64,000 bases of DNA, taken from Wenjunlia tyrosinilytica. Its GTDB lineage: Bacteria; Actinomycetota; Actinomycetes; Streptomycetales; Streptomycetaceae. The position numbers and the translations under genes are program-made. Shown in pieces: positions 49,109-59,309 of this stretch (position 1 is the stretch's first letter; each line of letters starts with the position of its first letter). The notes below the pieces were generated by a model that ran no database searches, had not been told where the DNA came from, and saw nothing but the letters and a program-made list of their open reading frames with translations. The stretch covers positions 148,242-212,241 of the forward strand of contig NZ_BMMS01000017.1 of the NCBI RefSeq assembly GCF_014646055.1, in the 5' to 3' direction.

Positions 49109-51526
49109 TCAGTGCCCGTTCGGAGGGCCGGACGGGAGATCCAGCCAGCGCGCCTGGCCGGGCGCCACACTCACCGCGCGGTCGGCCAGGATCACCCGGA
49201 TGGGCGGCTCCCGCGACGGCGGGACGTCCACCCGTAGCCGGCCGCCCCGCACACGCACCCCGACGCCCCAGTGCCCGCGGAAGTTGATGGAGAATCCGAA
49301 CTCCGACAGCTCGGGCAGCGGCACCGGGTCGAACCACAGTGCCTCGTCCCGGGTCTCCATGCCGGTCAGTCCCCGCTGGACCAGGTCCAGCGTCCCCGCC
49401 ATGGCACCGAGATGGACCCCCTCCGCGGTGGTGCCTCCCTGGATGTCCGCGACGTCCGAGGTGAGCGCCTCCAGGAAGTACCTCCAGGCGTCCGCCCGCC
49501 GCGCCCTGGCGAGGACCCAGCCGTGCACCAGACCGCTCAGCGTCGACCCGTGGCTGGTGCGGCGCAGGTAGTAGTCGACCGTCCTGTGCCACGTCACATC
49601 GTCCATGGTGTATCCCAGTCTGCGGAACAGCCCGCCCAGCTCGCCCGGCGAGAAGAGGTGTCCGAGCATCAGCGCGTCGGCCTGCTTCGACGCCTTGTAG
49701 TGGTTGACGCTGTCCCCCTCCGCCTCCAGGATCCGATCGAGGCGGCGGATGTCGCCGTACCGGTCCCGGTACGCCTGCCAGTCGAGTTCGGACAGCTCCT
49801 CGTAGCCCTCGAACTGGCTGATCACTCCGCTGTGGAAGGGCACCGTCAGCCGCCGGGACACCTCCTCCCAGTGGCCGGGCTCGCCGTCGGCGACCCCGAT
49901 CCGCTCGAAGAGCTCGTCCCGGCGCGGCGCGGGGAGCGATCGTGTCAGGTCCAGGGCGCGGCACAGCACCCAGGCGGCCATGACGTTGGTGTAGGCGTTG
50001 TCGTCCAGTCCCGGCTCGGACGCGCCGGGATAGGCGTCGTGGTACTCGTCGGGGCCGACGACGCCCCGGATGCGGTACCGGCCCGTCGAGGCGTCGAGGG
50101 CGGCGCGGTCGGCCCAGAAGCGGGCGATCTGCACCAGCATCTCGGCGCCCCTGGTGTGCAGGTACTGGGTGTCACCGCTGGCCTGGCAGTACTGCCACAC
50201 GTTGTAGGCCACGGCGGAGCCGACGTGGTGCTGGAGCGCGGACAGGTCCGGCACCCAGCGGCCTGATCGTGGGTTGAGGTGGAGGCGCTGTGACTCCTCG
50301 CGGCCGTCTCCCGCGCTCTGCCAGGGAAACATCGCTCCCTTCCGGCCCGCCCGCGCCGCGGCGCGGCAGGCCTGCGGGAGCCTGCGGTGGCGGTAGTCGA
50401 GCAGGGCCCGGGAGACCTCGGGGAAGTGCAGGTTCAGAAAGGGAAGGACGAACAGCTCGTCCCAGAACACGTGTCCGCGGTAGGCCTCGCCGTGCAGGCC
50501 GCGGGCGGGCACTCCCGTGTCGAGGTCCGCGGTGTGCGGGGAGAGTGTCTGCAGCAGGTGGAACTGGTGCAGCCGCAGGATGCGGCCGGCTTCGCCGGGG
50601 ACGTCGAGACCCGTTCTGCGCCACAGGTGCTCCCACGCCGTGCGGTGGGACGCGAGCAGGCCCGCGAAGCCGGGTGCCGCCCGGACCCGCTCGATCGAGG
50701 CGCCCAGCGGATCGCTGATCGCCGGATCCCTGGACGTGTGCAGCGCGACGGTCTTCTCGACGGCCACCGGGGCTCCGCGCGCCAGCGGCACCTCGATCAC
50801 CTGCGTCGCCCGGCGGTCGTCGGCCCGCAGGCGCGGGGCGGCGTGACCGGGGTCGTCCGCGACGACCGTACGGGCGGCCATGGCGACACCGAGGTCGGAG
50901 GTGCGGGTGCGGCAGCGCAGCCACACGATGCCCGCATCCGCTGATCCGGTGTGCACCTGGGTCAAGTGCTGCCCGTCGAGGGCGCGGTAGCGCTCGACGC
51001 CCGAGTTGGTCACCGTGCCGTCCAGTGCGGACTCGATCTGCAGCACGCCCTCCCACCCCTGCGCCGTGAACCGCGTCCACAGGGCGGCCAGGTGAGGGTC
51101 TCCCATGTGGACGAGGCGGTGCTGCTCGACCGCGAGCCGCCTGCCGCTCGCGTCCTCGAAGCACAGGCTTCGGCGCAGGATGCCCTCGCGCATGTCCAGG
51201 ACCTGCCGGTATCCCACCGCCGAGCCGTCGTCCGGGCCGACCCACGCGGGGTCGGGGGTGTCCGGTGTCCGCACGCGAAAGCGCAGGGGGAGCCAGTCCG
51301 GCAGGTTGACCAGGTCCTCGTTGGAGACCTGGCGGCCGGCCACGGTGGAGGTGAGGCGGTCGTAGCAGCCCGCGGCGTAGGTGCCCGGGTAGTGCGCCGG
51401 ACCCGGGGCGGCCTCGGGGGCCGCGCCACGAGTGGCGAAACAGCCGTTGCCGAGGGTGCACAGGGCTTCGCGGAGCCTTTCCCGGCCGGGGTCGTAGCCC
51501 TCGTACTCCCAGGTCCACTCAGGCAT
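49109..51526 (-). CDS. GH65 glycoside phosphorylase (trehalose/maltose/kojibiose type)
   Basis: 805 aa cytoplasmic enzyme that cleaves an alpha-glucosidic disaccharide with phosphate to give beta-glucose-1-phosphate, saving ATP. The N-terminal beta-sandwich starts MPEWTWEYEGYDPGRERLRE and LCTLGNGCFATRGAAPE. The catalytic (alpha/alpha)6 barrel contains RGLHGEAYRGHVFWDELFVL, the general-acid Glu in VVGPDEYHDAYP, the phosphate-binding SVNHYKASKQADALML, and YYLRRTSHGSTLSGLVHGW. A small C-terminal beta domain follows. All key residues are present. ATG 51526 has GAAGGG upstream. Which disaccharide is used cannot be told from sequence alone. It follows the phosphoketolase gene beyond a strong hairpin. 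Confidence 0.9.
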   Translation of the reverse strand: MPEWTWEYEGYDPGRERLREALCTLGNGCFATRGAAPEAAPGPAHYPGTYAAGCYDRLTSTVAGRQVSNEDLVNLPDWLPLRFRVRTPDTPDPAWVGPDDGSAVGYRQVLDMREGILRRSLCFEDASGRRLAVEQHRLVHMGDPHLAALWTRFTAQGWEGVLQIESALDGTVTNSGVERYRALDGQHLTQVHTGSADAGIVWLRCRTRTSDLGVAMAARTVVADDPGHAAPRLRADDRRATQVIEVPLARGAPVAVEKTVALHTSRDPAISDPLGASIERVRAAPGFAGLLASHRTAWEHLWRRTGLDVPGEAGRILRLHQFHLLQTLSPHTADLDTGVPARGLHGEAYRGHVFWDELFVLPFLNLHFPEVSRALLDYRHRRLPQACRAAARAGRKGAMFPWQSAGDGREESQRLHLNPRSGRWVPDLSALQHHVGSAVAYNVWQYCQASGDTQYLHTRGAEMLVQIARFWADRAALDASTGRYRIRGVVGPDEYHDAYPGASEPGLDDNAYTNVMAAWVLCRALDLTRSLPAPRRDELFERIGVADGEPGHWEEVSRRLTVPFHSGVISQFEGYEELSELDWQAYRDRYGDIRRLDRILEAEGDSVNHYKASKQADALMLGHLFSPGELGGLFRRLGYTMDDVTWHRTVDYYLRRTSHGSTLSGLVHGWVLARARRADAWRYFLEALTSDVADIQGGTTAEGVHLGAMAGTLDLVQRGLTGMETRDEALWFDPVPLPELSEFGFSINFRGHWGVGVRVRGGRLRVDVPPSREPPIRVILADRAVSVAPGQARWLDLPSGPPNGH

Positions 51527-51595
51527 CGCTCGGCCCTTCACGCCTCCGCTTCGAACAGGTGTCCAGCTCTCGCGGTCCACTCCATCGATCGTCTC

Positions 51596-51639
51596 GCACG
51601 AGGATCCGGACCGCTCGGGGGCGGTGCGGATCCTCGTGC
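51596..51639 (-). terminator. Strong hairpin after the phosphoketolase gene
   Basis: A long stem with 13-bp outer arms (51596-51608 and 51627-51639, beginning GCACGAGGATCC) and 5-bp inner arms ACCGC/GCGGT around a 6-base loop, with one symmetric mismatch. It would end phosphoketolase transcription or set a lower level for the GH65 gene. Confidence 0.75.
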
Positions 51640-51720
51640 GTGCCGGAGCCGACCGGGCAGCCGGTCCGCCGCCGCCCCGGGCGGTGGCGGTGGGCCGACG
51701 GCCCCGCCCGGGCGGGCCGG

Positions 51721-54123
51721 TCAGCCGGTCCAGCTCCAGTCGGCCACCTCGGGCAGGTCCGTGCCGTGCTCGCGGATCCAGGCATGGTGGCGGGTGCGGG
51801 TGTCCTCCATGGCCTGGCGGACGGAGGCGGCACGGCCGGAGAGACCGGGAACGCGGTCGATGACATCCATGACCAGCCGGTACCGGTCCAGGTCGTTGCG
51901 CACGACCATGTCGAACGGGGTGGTCGTCGTGCCCATCTCCTTGTAGCCGCGCACATGCATCTGCGGGTGGACGGCCCTGCGGTAGGCCAGCCGGTGGATG
52001 AGCCACGGATAGCCGTGGTAGGCGAAGATCACCGGCTTGTCACGGGTGAAGACCGCGTCGAACTCCAGGTCGGACATGCCGTGCGGGTGGTCCTCGCTGG
52101 GCATCAGCCGGGTCATGTCGACGACGTTCACGACGCGGACGGCCAGGTCGGGCAGGTGGCGGCGCAGCAGGTCGGCGGCGGCCATGACCTCCAGGGTGGG
52201 CACGTCCCCGGCGGCCGCGAGGACGACGTCGGGTTCGCGGGTGCCGTCCTCGGTCCCGGCCCAGTCCCAGATGCCGGCGCCCCGGGCGCAGTGGGCGCGG
52301 GCCTGTTCGAGGTCCAGCCAGTCGAAGCAGGGCTGCTTTCCCGCGACGACGACATTGACGTAGTCGCGGCTGCGCAGCGCGTGGTCGGCGACCGACAGCA
52401 GGGTGTTGGCGTCCGGCGGGAGGTAGACGCGCACGACCTCGGGGCTCTTGTTCAGGACGTGGTCGACGAAGCCGGGGTCCTGGTGGGAGAAGCCGTTGTG
52501 GTCCTGCCTCCAGACGTGGGAGGTCAGCAGGTAGTTGAGGGACGCGACGGGGCGGCGCCACGGCAGTGCGCGGGAGACCTTGAGCCATTTGATGTGCTGG
52601 TTGACCATCGAGTCCACGATGTGCACGAACGCCTCGTAGCAGGAGAACAGGCCGTGGCGTCCGGTGAGCAGGTACCCCTCCAGCCAGCCCTGGCAGACGT
52701 GCTCCGAGAGGATCTCCATCACCCTGCCGTGGCGGCCGAGGTGCTCGTCGGTGGACAGGGTCTCGGCCTGCCAGGCCTTGTCGGTCACGTCGAAGACGGC
52801 CTGGAGGCGGTTGGAGGCGGTCTCGTCGGGGCCGACGAGGCGGAAGTCCCTGCGGTCACCGGTCTCGGCCATGACCCGCTCCAGCAGGCCGCCGAGCACG
52901 CGGGTGGGTTCGTGCAGGGCGGTGCCGGGCTTGTCCACGGGGACCGCGTGCCGTTCCAGGCCCGGGATCGGCAGGTCGCGCAGGAGCAGGCCGCCGTTGG
53001 CGTGGGGGTTGGCACCGAGGCGGCGGTCGCCCTCCGGGACGCAGTCGAGCACGAGCGGCCGGGGCCGCCCTTCGGCGTCGAACAGGTCCTCCGGCCGGTA
53101 GGAGCGCATCCACTGCTCGAGCTGGCGCAGATGCGCCGGGTTCTCGCGCACATGGGCAAGGGGGACCTGGTGGGCGCGCCAGGTGCCCTCCACCGGGACG
53201 CCGTCGACCTCCGCCGGTCCGGTCCAGCCCTTGGGGGTGCGCAGCACGATCATGGGCCAGCGGGCGCGCTCGGTGACGCCTTCCTCGCGGGCGGTGCGCT
53301 GGATGATGGCGATGTGGTCGAGAGCGGAGTCCATGGCGTGCGCCATCGCCCGGTGCACCGCGGCCGGGTCGCTGCCGGTGACATGGATCGGCTCATGGCC
53401 GTATCCGCGCATCAGGTCGTCGAGCTCGGCCCTGGGCAGTCGGGAGAGCACCGTCGGGTTGGCGATCTTGTACCCGTTCAGGTGCAGGATCGGCAGGACG
53501 GCACCGTCGTGGACCGGGTCGAGGAACTTGTTGGAGTGCCATGAGGCGGCCAGCGGGCCGGTCTCGGCCTCCCCGTCACCGACCACGCAGGCAACGATGA
53601 GGGAGGGGTTGTCGAAGGCGGCGCCGTAGGCGTGGGCGAGGCTGTAGCCGAGTTCGCCGCCCTCGTGGATGGAGCCGGGGGTCTCGGGAGCGACATGGCT
53701 GGGCACTCCGCCGGGGAAGGAGAACTGGCGGAACAGCCGCCCCATGCCTTGCGCGTCCCTGCCGACAGCGGGATAGGTCTGGCTGTAACTGCCTTCCAGC
53801 CAGGAGTTGGCGAGCACCGCCGGACCGCCGTGGCCCGGCCCCCAGATGCACACCGTGTCGAGGTCGCGGGCCTTGATGACGCGGTTGAGGTGGGTGTGCA
53901 CCAGGTTCAGACCGGGTGAGGTGCCCCAGTGGCCCAGCAGGCGCGGCTTGATGTGCTCCGGCCGCAGCGGCTCGGTCAGCAGCGGGTTGTCGTCGAGGAG
54001 GTAGATCTGGCCCACGGCGAGGTAGTTGGCGGCACGCCAGTGGGCGTCCAGCGCCGCAACCTCGTCGTCGGTGAGGTGCTGGGAGCCGGTGGGGTCACCG
54101 GGGTGCACGGGCACGTCTGGCAT
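51721..54123 (-). CDS. Xylulose-5-phosphate/fructose-6-phosphate phosphoketolase
   Basis: 800 aa thiamine-diphosphate enzyme that splits xylulose-5-P or fructose-6-P with phosphate into acetyl-phosphate plus glyceraldehyde-3-P or erythrose-4-P. N-terminal [20 protein letters not shown] and [20 protein letters not shown], then the ThDP motif [20 protein letters not shown] and [16 protein letters not shown] are family signatures; the middle has [14 protein letters not shown]. Length is standard. ATG 54123 follows AAGGAG at six bases. It lies downstream of a Usp gene on the same strand. Acetyl-phosphate can be turned to acetate plus ATP, which fits anaerobic energy saving. Confidence 0.95.
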   Translation of the reverse strand: MPDVPVHPGDPTGSQHLTDDEVAALDAHWRAANYLAVGQIYLLDDNPLLTEPLRPEHIKPRLLGHWGTSPGLNLVHTHLNRVIKARDLDTVCIWGPGHGGPAVLANSWLEGSYSQTYPAVGRDAQGMGRLFRQFSFPGGVPSHVAPETPGSIHEGGELGYSLAHAYGAAFDNPSLIVACVVGDGEAETGPLAASWHSNKFLDPVHDGAVLPILHLNGYKIANPTVLSRLPRAELDDLMRGYGHEPIHVTGSDPAAVHRAMAHAMDSALDHIAIIQRTAREEGVTERARWPMIVLRTPKGWTGPAEVDGVPVEGTWRAHQVPLAHVRENPAHLRQLEQWMRSYRPEDLFDAEGRPRPLVLDCVPEGDRRLGANPHANGGLLLRDLPIPGLERHAVPVDKPGTALHEPTRVLGGLLERVMAETGDRRDFRLVGPDETASNRLQAVFDVTDKAWQAETLSTDEHLGRHGRVMEILSEHVCQGWLEGYLLTGRHGLFSCYEAFVHIVDSMVNQHIKWLKVSRALPWRRPVASLNYLLTSHVWRQDHNGFSHQDPGFVDHVLNKSPEVVRVYLPPDANTLLSVADHALRSRDYVNVVVAGKQPCFDWLDLEQARAHCARGAGIWDWAGTEDGTREPDVVLAAAGDVPTLEVMAAADLLRRHLPDLAVRVVNVVDMTRLMPSEDHPHGMSDLEFDAVFTRDKPVIFAYHGYPWLIHRLAYRRAVHPQMHVRGYKEMGTTTTPFDMVVRNDLDRYRLVMDVIDRVPGLSGRAASVRQAMEDTRTRHHAWIREHGTDLPEVADWSWTG

Positions 54124-54205
54124 CGACTGCTCCTTGGTCGTCTGGTGCGTACTTGTCGGGCGTGCTGGGTGCGTTGGATGAGCGGACCGGGTCGTGCCGC
54201 GAAGG

Positions 54206-55078
54206 TCACTCCTCCGATACCACTGCCACGGGGCACGGGGCGTAATGCAGAAGAGCGTGGTTCACCGGGCCGAGCTGGAGTCCGAGAGAGCCCTTCCTCC
54301 GGCGGGCACCCACGATCAGCAGGTCCGCGGTGCTCCCCGCGTCGAGGAGCACCTGTCGCGCCTGCCCCTCGAAGGTCTCCGGGCGCAGGACACCCGGTCC
54401 GGGGTCCGGCAGCCCTTCGAGGGCGCGCTCGAGAGTCCGGCGGGCGCGTTGTTCGTGGTGGTGCTCCGCCTCGGCGGAGAATCCCCCGTCCAACACGTTC
54501 TCACCCGCCGGAGCACGCCAGATGTGCAGCGCCAGCAGTTCACTGCCGCGCACCTGCGCCTCGCGCACGGCGAAGGCGGCCGAGGCGGAGGACGGCCCGG
54601 TGTCCTCGGAGACCCCCAGGATCAGCCGCTTGAAGCTGCCGTCCACGTTCGCCTGGCCGCCACGGACGACGATGACCGGGCAGTGGGCTCTGCCCGCCGC
54701 GGAAAGGCTCACCGAGCCCAGGAGCATTTGCGCCAGCCGGCCGCGCCCGCGCGATCCGACGATGACCGCGGAGGCCTCTTCGCTCTCGCGGACCAGGGCA
54801 TCCGCCGGGTCCTCGGCCACGACCTCGCCGGACACCTTCACTTCCGGATTGCGCAGCTGCGCCCGCTCGGTGGCGGAGGCGACGATGTTCTCGGCCCACA
54901 CCTGCTGGGACGGCCGGGAACCGCCGAACGAGGGGACGACGCCTTCGTAGCGCTCCCACAAGGACGCGTGGACCAGCCGCAGCGGCCAACCGTGCCGCGC
55001 CGCTGCGTCGACCGCCCAGTCCAGGGCCCTCAGACTGAAGTCCGACCCGTCGACGCCGATCACCAGGGGCAGCTCCAT
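54206..55078 (-). CDS. Universal stress protein, tandem UspA domains
   Basis: 290 aa. Domain 1 starts [20 protein letters not shown] and has the full ATP motif [18 protein letters not shown]. Domain 2 starts [20 protein letters not shown] and ends [20 protein letters not shown], then [12 protein letters not shown]; its ATP loop is also near complete. ATG 55078 follows GAGAGG. It heads a unit with phosphoketolase (82-bp gap), and paired DevR-like boxes lie 74-110 bases before its start. Confidence 0.9.
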   Translation of the reverse strand: MELPLVIGVDGSDFSLRALDWAVDAAARHGWPLRLVHASLWERYEGVVPSFGGSRPSQQVWAENIVASATERAQLRNPEVKVSGEVVAEDPADALVRESEEASAVIVGSRGRGRLAQMLLGSVSLSAAGRAHCPVIVVRGGQANVDGSFKRLILGVSEDTGPSSASAAFAVREAQVRGSELLALHIWRAPAGENVLDGGFSAEAEHHHEQRARRTLERALEGLPDPGPGVLRPETFEGQARQVLLDAGSTADLLIVGARRRKGSLGLQLGPVNHALLHYAPCPVAVVSEE

Positions 55079-55151
55079 GGCCGCCACCACCTCTCGTGAA
55101 CCTCGGTGTTTGTTGCTTCGAACCCTTCCACCCGCACCCGGCGGGCCGACA

Positions 55152-55188
55152 GGGGCGCTTCGGCCCCCACTGGGGACGTTCGGCCCCA
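55152..55188. promoter_or_regulatory. DevR/OsdR-like paired boxes in the central divergent promoter
   Basis: GGGGCGCTTCGGCCCC (55152-55167) and TGGGGACGTTCGGCCCCA (55171-55188), centres exactly 20 bp apart. The second resembles the mycobacterial DevR core GGGAC-N4-GNCCC. It lies 74 bases before the Usp/phosphoketolase unit and 350 before the GNAT-synthetase unit. Confidence 0.72.
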
Positions 55189-55537
55189 AGCGCGGGTGAC
55201 GCGGCGGCACGAGGTGGGACCGTGGAGCCCTGCGGAATCGAGGGAGGCTCATGGGCCGAGTCGACCCGCGTCATCGTGATCGGGGTGGGCGACGAGCCGG
55301 CACGACGTGGCCACCGCGTGCCCGGCGGGACGCGTCCGGCGCCCGACCCGCCGCCGGGCGGGCGGGGCCCCCGCGCGATCCCCCCGAACGCGTGTGCGGC
55401 CGCCTTCGACCGGCCGGCGGCCGCGGGATCCGGTCATCGGGGCCGAACGGCCCGCGGCGGACCCCGATCAGCCCCTGTGCCCGCTCCTGTGTCCGGCCGA
55501 GTGTAGGAGGCGGACAACGAGCGGGAGAGGGAGCACC
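55189..55537. other. Leader region of the GNAT-synthetase operon
   Basis: About 350 bases without a recognisable gene; the synthetase frame stays open leftwards, but the sequence is Arg/Pro-rich and unconserved. A ribosome site TAGGAGG and a GAGAGGGAG precede ATG 55538. Confidence 0.45.
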
Positions 55538-58291
55538 ATGGCTGACACCACGCTCAGCACGGCGACGGCCGACGCGCTGCTGTCCAACGGCACAATCGTG
55601 CGGATCCGGCCCGCGCGGCCGCGGGACCGCGAGCGAGTGCTCCGGATGCACGAGGAGATGTCGCCGGAGAACCTGCGCTTCCGGTTCTTCGCCGTCAGCC
55701 GTCGGGCGGGCGAGCGGGCCGCTGCCCGGGTGTGCACCCCGCGCCCGGGCTTCCTGGCCCTTCTGGCCACTGTGGGGAGCGTCGTGGTGGGCACCGCCGA
55801 GTTCGACGCGTCCCCCGGCTCCCCGGCCGACTCGGCCCCCGGCCGGACGTCGGACCCGCACACGGCCGAGGTCGCCCTGGCCGTGGCGGACGACTGGCAC
55901 CACCGGGGTATCGGCACCCTGCTGCTCGAGCACTTGGTGGGGGCCGCCCGGCAGGCGGGGATCCGTGCCTTCACCGCTGACGCGCTCGCCGACAACCATG
56001 CCGTGCTGAAGGTCTTCGCCGACCTGGGACTGCGCACCTCGCGCCGGTTCGAGGGCACCGAGGTCCATCTCGAGGTCCACCTCGAACCGGACGAGAGCTA
56101 TCTGTCGGCGGTGGATGCCAGGGGCCGGGTCGCGGACGTGGCCAGCATGGGCCCCCTGCTGCGGCCGGGGTCACTGGCCGTCGTCGGAGCCGGGCGCGCC
56201 CGGGGCTCGGTCGGCCGGGAGATCCTTGAGAACATCCGCGAGGGCGGATTCACCGGCACCGTGTACGCCGTCAATCCGCACGCGGACCGCGTCGCCGACG
56301 TGCCCTCGTACCCGTCGGTGCGGCTCCTGCCCACCGTCCCGGACCTGGTCGTGGTCGCCGTACCCGCGCATCTGGTGCCCGGTGTGGCACGTGAGTGCGG
56401 CGAAGCCGGCGTCCGCGCCCTCGTCACGGTGACCTCGGGGCTGACGCCGCAGCAGTCCGCGGAGCTGCTGGACGCGTGCCGAACCCACAGCATGCGCCTG
56501 GTCGGACCCAACTGCCTCGGGATCGCCAACACGGCGAGGGACGTGCGGCTCGACGCCACGTTCGCGGCCCGGCGTCCGCTTCCCGGCACCGCGGGCGTCG
56601 CCGTCCAGTCCGGCGGTGTCGGGATCGCCCTGCTGGGCGGTCTGTCCCGCCTGGGAATCGGCGTCTCGACGTTCGTCTCCCTCGGCGACAAGTACGACAT
56701 CAGCGGCAACGACCTGCTGCAGTGGTGGGAGGGCGAGGGCGGCACCGACCTGGCCGTGCTCCACCTGGAGTCCTTCGGCAACCCCCGGGCGTTCTCGCGC
56801 ACCGCCCGCAGGGTCGCGCACCGCCTGCCCGTGCTGACCGTCGACGCGGGGCGTTCCGCGGCGGGCCGACGTGCGGCGGCCTCCCACACCGCCGCCGCGG
56901 CCACCCCGACCATGACCAGGCAGGCCCTGTTCACCCAGGCCGGAATCATCGCCACAAGCGGCATCGGGGATCTGCTCGGCACGGCCGCGCTCCTGCACGC
57001 GCAGCCGCTGCCCGAGGGTGGGTCCGTGGCCGTCGTGTCGAACGCCGGTGGAGCGGGTGTCCTGGCCGCGGACGCCTGTGTCGAGGCGGGGCTGACCGTG
57101 GCGCCGTTCGACGCATCGCTCGAGGCGCAGCTGCTGGCCGACCTGCCGTCGGGCGCCGCCGCGGCCAACCCCGTGGACACCACCGCCTCAGTGGGCTCCG
57201 CCGCGCTGCGTCGCTGCGTGGACCGGCTCGCGGACCACGGGGGTGTCGACGCCGTGCTGGTCGTGCTGGTCCCCACCGCGCCGACCAGGGCGACCGGGGA
57301 CGATCCCATACGGTCTCTCACCGGAGCACCGGGCCACCGCTCCAGAACCGTCGCGGCCGTCCTCCTCGACCAGGAACCCCCTGTCCGGCTTCTTCCCACC
57401 ACCGACGGAGCCGCCGTGCCGGCCTACGCGGATCCGCAGGGCGCGGCCGGCGCGCTGGCCCACGCGGCGGAGTACGCCCGCTGGCGGTCCCAGCCCGTCG
57501 GCACCGTGCCCACGCTCTCCGGTGTCGACCGCGGGGCCGCCGCCGCCGTCGTCGAGAAGTATCTGGCGGAGCACCCCCGCGGCGGCTGGCTGGACCCGCT
57601 GACCTGCGCCGACCTTCTCGCCTGCTACGGGCTGCCCCAGCTGCCCTGGTCGTGGGTCCACGACGAGGAGGCGGCCGTCGAGGCGGCACGGCGCCTGGCA
57701 GGAGCGGACGGCGGGGCCGTTCTCAAGGCCTACTGTCCGGGGCAGGTGCACAAGAGCGAGCAAGGTGCCCTGCGCCTCGGCCTCGACGGTGACGCGCAGG
57801 TGCGTGCCGCCTACCGGGAGCTGGCAGACCGGTTCGCGGACGTGATGACCGGGATGATCGTTCAGCCGATGGCCGAGCGCGGCACCGAGCTGTTCGCCGG
57901 TGTCGTCCAGGACGAGGTCTTCGGTCCGTTGGTGCTGTTCGGGCTCGGCGGAACCGCCACCGAACTGCTCGCCGACCACGCCGCTCGCCTGGCCCCGCTC
58001 ACCGACCGCGACGCGCACGCCCTGATGACCGGCCCGCGCTGTGCCCCGCTGCTCTTCGGGTACCGCGGCAGCGCGCCCTTGGACCTGGAGGCACTGGAGC
58101 AGTTCCTGCTGCGGCTCTCCCGGATGGCGTGCGACCTGCCGCAGTTGGCCGAAGCCGACTTCAACCCCGTGGTGGCCACCGCGGCAGGTGTGGCGGCACT
58201 GGATGTGCGGCTGCGACTGGTGCCGCAGACCGGCAAGGACCCCTATCTGCGGCACCTGCGCGAGTGGAGCGGAGGAGGTGCGCCCCGATGA
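55538..58291 (+). CDS. GNAT acetyltransferase fused to ADP-forming acyl-CoA synthetase
   Basis: 917 aa. Residues 20-175 form a GNAT domain (IRPARPRDRERVLRMHEEMS, acetyl-CoA loop WHHRGIGTLLLEHLVGAARQ). From about 190 comes the CoA-binding domain (LAVVGAGRARGSVGREILEN), then succinyl-CoA-ligase-like domains (VGPNCLGIANTA, VAVQSGGVGIALLGGLSRLG, VSLGDKYDISGNDLLQWW), and from about 690 an ATP-grasp domain (VLKAYCPGQVHKSEQGALRL, LFGLGGTATELLADHA). It could make ATP from acetyl-CoA, ADP and Pi, and/or acetylate proteins. Here GNAT is N-terminal, opposite to PatA-type fusions. It heads an operon with a Usp coupled by ATGA. Confidence 0.9.
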   Translation: MADTTLSTATADALLSNGTIVRIRPARPRDRERVLRMHEEMSPENLRFRFFAVSRRAGERAAARVCTPRPGFLALLATVGSVVVGTAEFDASPGSPADSAPGRTSDPHTAEVALAVADDWHHRGIGTLLLEHLVGAARQAGIRAFTADALADNHAVLKVFADLGLRTSRRFEGTEVHLEVHLEPDESYLSAVDARGRVADVASMGPLLRPGSLAVVGAGRARGSVGREILENIREGGFTGTVYAVNPHADRVADVPSYPSVRLLPTVPDLVVVAVPAHLVPGVARECGEAGVRALVTVTSGLTPQQSAELLDACRTHSMRLVGPNCLGIANTARDVRLDATFAARRPLPGTAGVAVQSGGVGIALLGGLSRLGIGVSTFVSLGDKYDISGNDLLQWWEGEGGTDLAVLHLESFGNPRAFSRTARRVAHRLPVLTVDAGRSAAGRRAAASHTAAAATPTMTRQALFTQAGIIATSGIGDLLGTAALLHAQPLPEGGSVAVVSNAGGAGVLAADACVEAGLTVAPFDASLEAQLLADLPSGAAAANPVDTTASVGSAALRRCVDRLADHGGVDAVLVVLVPTAPTRATGDDPIRSLTGAPGHRSRTVAAVLLDQEPPVRLLPTTDGAAVPAYADPQGAAGALAHAAEYARWRSQPVGTVPTLSGVDRGAAAAVVEKYLAEHPRGGWLDPLTCADLLACYGLPQLPWSWVHDEEAAVEAARRLAGADGGAVLKAYCPGQVHKSEQGALRLGLDGDAQVRAAYRELADRFADVMTGMIVQPMAERGTELFAGVVQDEVFGPLVLFGLGGTATELLADHAARLAPLTDRDAHALMTGPRCAPLLFGYRGSAPLDLEALEQFLLRLSRMACDLPQLAEADFNPVVATAAGVAALDVRLRLVPQTGKDPYLRHLREWSGGGAPR

Positions 58292-59259
58292 TCACCGAAC
58301 CGACGCATGCCGACACGGCCGGCGGTGTCCATGAGCGCGGTGTCCATGATCGAGATGTCCATGCGCGAGGGCTCTGCGACGTCGTGGTCGGGGTCGACGG
58401 GTCGGCCGACTCCCTTGCGGCCCTGGACCGGGCCGTCGAGGAGGCACGGGCGCGCGGCGCCGGCCTCCAGATCCTGCACGCAGGGGCGTGGACCGCGGTC
58501 GGGCACGTGTCCGGCGCCCAGGAGCGGACGGGACACCGCGGACGCGACGATGCCGCGGAATCCACCGTGTCGGCCGCCGCGGCACGCGTCCGGGAACGGG
58601 CCCCCGATGTGTCGGTGTGGACGACGACGACCTCGGAGGACGCGGCCCGGGCGCTGGCACGCCGCAGCGCCGACGCGGCCCTGACCGTCGTCGGCACCCG
58701 GGGCCTCGGAGGGTTCCGGGGACTGCTCCTCGGCTCCGTGAGCCTGCGCCTCGCAAGGCACACGCGGGGACCGCTCATGGTCGTCCGGGGCAGGGCTGCG
58801 AAGGTCCTGGGCCCGAGGGGGCACGGCAAGGTCCTCGTCGGCGTCGAGAACGACGCCGACGGTGAGGCCGTGCTGTTCGCCCTGGAGGAAGCGGCTCGAA
58901 GGGGCGCGCGGCTGCGCGCGCTGCACGCCGTCGGCCGCGTCAGAACGCAGCCGCCGGCGTCCGTCTCGGGACTGCGCGCGGACCGGGCTCTGAGAGCTCG
59001 GACGGGAGCGGCCGTCGCCAGGCACGTCGTCGCCGGCCTGCGGGAGAAGTTCCCGGATGTGCCCGTGCGGTGCGATGCGGTTCGGCACCGGGCGGCGGAG
59101 GCCCTGGTCCACGCCTCCCGGGCGGCGGACGTGGTCGTCGTCGCGGTCCGTCCCTCGGACCCGGGCACCGATGCGCGTCTGGGCCCGGTCGCCCACGCAC
59201 TGCTGCGACGCAGCCACTGCCCGGTGGTGCTGGTCCCCACCGACCCCTTTGCCACCTGA
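58288..59259 (+). CDS. Universal stress protein, tandem UspA domains, His-rich N-terminus
   Basis: 323 aa. A 30-residue N-terminal extension contains VHERGVHDRDVHARG, made by threefold repetition of a GTCCATG-containing unit and potentially metal-binding. Domain 1 has VVVGVDGSADSLAALDRAVE and the ATP motif VGTRGLGGFRGLLLGSVSLR. Domain 2 begins VLVGVENDADGEAVLFALEE and lacks a clear second ATP motif. The start overlaps the GNAT-synthetase stop (ATGA), with GGAGGAGG upstream, so the two are coproduced. Confidence 0.9.
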   Translation: MITEPTHADTAGGVHERGVHDRDVHARGLCDVVVGVDGSADSLAALDRAVEEARARGAGLQILHAGAWTAVGHVSGAQERTGHRGRDDAAESTVSAAAARVRERAPDVSVWTTTTSEDAARALARRSADAALTVVGTRGLGGFRGLLLGSVSLRLARHTRGPLMVVRGRAAKVLGPRGHGKVLVGVENDADGEAVLFALEEAARRGARLRALHAVGRVRTQPPASVSGLRADRALRARTGAAVARHVVAGLREKFPDVPVRCDAVRHRAAEALVHASRAADVVVVAVRPSDPGTDARLGPVAHALLRRSHCPVVLVPTDPFAT

Positions 59260-59309
59260 GAGCCATTCCACCCCTTGAAGTCACATCAACCACTAAGAAG
59301 AGGCACATC

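Noticed and set aside
51559..53544. 661-codon plus-strand frame opposite phosphoketolase
   Set aside because: It is antisense to a full, motif-complete phosphoketolase, has no domain of its own and is made only of Val/Gly/Asp-rich shadow sequence.
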